Below, one piece after another: positions 62,701 through 64,000 of a stretch of DNA of 64,000 bases. The notes beneath the pieces were generated by a model that had not been told where the DNA came from, made no database searches, and worked only from the letters and a program-made list of their open reading frames with translations. The stretch comes from Lucinisca nassula (taxonomy: Eukaryota > Mollusca > Bivalvia > Lucinida > Lucinidae): positions 86,763,108-86,827,107 of the forward strand of contig OY757023.1 of assembly GCA_963580285.1 (NCBI GenBank), given 5' to 3'. A program made the position numbers and the translations under genes. Every line of letters starts with the position of its first letter. Within the stretch, counting starts at the first letter, position 1.

Positions 62701-62934
62701 AAACCTATTACAATTATCATGTTTAATCATACTAAAGAAGTTTTTCCATTCAGACACGGACCAGCTTGTAGAGTTTACTATTTCATTTTAGTGAAGCGCA
62801 AAACAAAAGTCATAATGCCAAATATAGAGGAAAGTAGTACGCTAGTTTTCAATATTATTTGATTCAGCCACACTAACATGGAGCACTGCACATAACAAGT
62901 GCTAAACTAAACTGCAAAGCTACACAAACAGATC

Positions 62935-63212
62935 ACATTACGACAACACAGCCGTGTGATAACGTGCATTTCTTTCATACCTCCAAAACGGTATATTCTG
63001 GTAAAAAATTGTGATATTTTTCTTTTCTATACTCCAAACATATGTTGAGGGTGCTCGTGAGGACTGTTGCATTGAGAAGGTATGACGAGAACCCAAAACC
63101 TATATCTTTAAACAGACATAAGAAAAATAATGTGTCACCCTGAAAACAAATGTTTTCTCTATATAAGCAAGTTGTAGCGGGGTGTTCATTACACGGACTT
63201 AACGTTATGAGA
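62935..63212 (+). mobile_element. Degraded family A' MITE
   Basis: CACATTACGACAACACAGCC to ATTACACGGACTTAACG; central hairpin eroded to GGTGCTCGTGAGGACTG...ATGACGAGAACCC. Confidence 0.6.
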
Positions 63213-63254
63213 ACCACAGCCTCAGTGTTACTCAGATTATGGCTCTTGTTTTGT

Positions 63255-63933
63255 ACGGGAATATAACCCACAAGCGGCGCCGAGTGAATTAAAGTTAACC
63301 CTTTTTGTACCAAATGGAATCTTCCACCTTATATATGGCAGGAGTCCATTTCGATATTTAGGGGTGTCAGGTTGTGTTTTCTTCAGAATTTATTCAGAAA
63401 ATGGTTCAGCTTTTTACAAACAGTGTAGGTCCTGATCAGACGCCGCATTACCGCATTCTGAAGTGTCTGATCTGGGCCTGCATTATTTGCAAAGGTACCT
63501 CTTTAGGGGTTTCTGGTACTGAATTGGTTAATACAGACGCACGAACAATCTTGTTGTACATGGTCGCCTCTTCACCGTTTGCATTCTGAAGTGTCTGATC
63601 TGGGCCTGCACTGTTTGCAAAGGTACCTCTTTAGGGGTTTCTGGTACTGAATTGGTTAATGCAGACGCACGTACCATGTTGTTGTAGGCTACATGGTCGC
63701 CTCTGCACCGTTTGCATAACGACCTATTTAATGTTCATTATTGCATTGTGCAACCTTGTTCATGCAATAAAAAAATATGGCGTTTGATGTTAAAAAATGG
63801 CACAACCAGATATTCGCACGAACGTCACCTGTTTACTTTCAATATCGAATTCCTGACTAATTACAACACAGAAATCGCTGAGTCGTGTGACATCTAGGAA
63901 AGAAAAAGTACAGGCAGAAGAAAATTAAACAAA
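63255..63933 (-). repeat. Right arm of the large inverted repeat
   Basis: GAATATAACCCACAAGCGG through a C1 MITE to GGCAGAAGAAAATTAAACAAA. Longer than the left arm because of a 128-bp internal tandem duplication (63453-63580 and 63581-63714). Confidence 0.85.
63298..63531 (+). mobile_element. C1 MITE in the right arm
   Basis: TTAACCCTTTTTGTACC to GGTACTGAATTGGTTAA; TATATATGGCAGGAGTCC and GGGGTGTCAGGTTGTG inside. A partial repeat of its right third follows within 63581-63714. Confidence 0.8.
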
Positions 63934-64000
63934 CTAGAGCCAGTGTTTATGAAACACAATGCCCCCAACTGCTTGACCCTAACACTGCTTGTCCCTAACA
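63934..64000 (-). mobile_element. Helitron-like 3' end cut by the window edge
   Basis: CTAG at 63934-63937, then GAGCCA and a perfect hairpin GTGTTT-ATG-AAACAC (63943-63957), then AATGCCCCC. Read on the minus strand this is hairpin, short spacer, CTAG and then T, the standard Helitron 3' terminus. It begins exactly where the inverted-repeat arm ends. Confidence 0.65.

Overview
This is 64 kb of AT-rich, repeat-saturated eukaryotic nuclear DNA. There is no bacterial gene organisation, rRNA, operon or CRISPR array. The interspersed families (hairpin-bearing MITEs, tRNA-derived SINEs with (AAAC)n or (ACTC)n tails, Helitron-like elements carrying arrays of roughly 160-bp repeats) point to a bivalve mollusc, probably a heterodont of the Mya, Dreissena or Mercenaria kind. 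That placement is inference from repeat style, not a database match.

Only one convincing intact protein-coding gene is visible: an intronless 247-codon ORF at 3964-4707 (+) of unknown function, with plausible promoter elements upstream and a polyadenylation signal downstream. The other coding traces are relics of mobile elements: a reverse-transcriptase-like fragment (42167-42382, -), a frameshifted copy of a repetitive uncharacterised protein (58396-59214, -), an ORF inside an inverted-repeat transposon (46122-46586, -) and a short possible relic at 54626-54799 (-).

Most of the rest sorts into families I named from the sequence. A/A' are ~280-bp MITEs with ends like CATTACGAAAACACGCC and a long central palindrome. 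B is a ~290-bp SINE-like retroposon with a CCCCGCCCATCGGGG head, a GACGTTAAACCTC 3' end and an (AAAC)n tail; about 26 copies, many with 9-15 bp target-site duplications (TSDs). C elements carry a hairpin beginning CAAACAGTGTAG; C1 ends in TTAACCC, C2 in TTAACC.TTATCTTGCTG. D is a ~335-350-bp TA-flanked MITE with ends CAGTAGAACTTCGATGG. F is a TACAGT...ACTGTA hairpin element. G has ~55-bp inverted ends (TGAGCCAGCGCACGAC). H is a ~240-bp hairpin repeat. S1-S6 are tRNA-derived SINEs. HINE denotes Helitron-like non-autonomous elements with tandem arrays.

Layout: 1-2.9 kb A/B repeats; 3-5.2 kb the gene; 5.3-7.2 kb mostly unique DNA; 7.2-40 kb dense nested MITEs and SINEs with a 200-N gap at 10591-10790; 40.1-43.8 kb a segment bounded by ~175-bp inverted repeats; 44-52 kb nested A/D/B copies, a transposon and a minisatellite; 52.3-58 kb palindromes and HINEs; 58.1-60.0 kb an inverted-repeat element with a dead gene; 61.8-63.9 kb a large inverted repeat ending where a Helitron 3' end begins.

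The most unusual signal is modular. One palindromic cassette (TTAGAA[C/T]CGCCTC and its complement) sits at the centre of several MITE families with unrelated ends, and a second (CAAACAGTGTAG...CTACACTGTTTG) does the same in another set. Nested insertions give exact element boundaries and target sites for several families.
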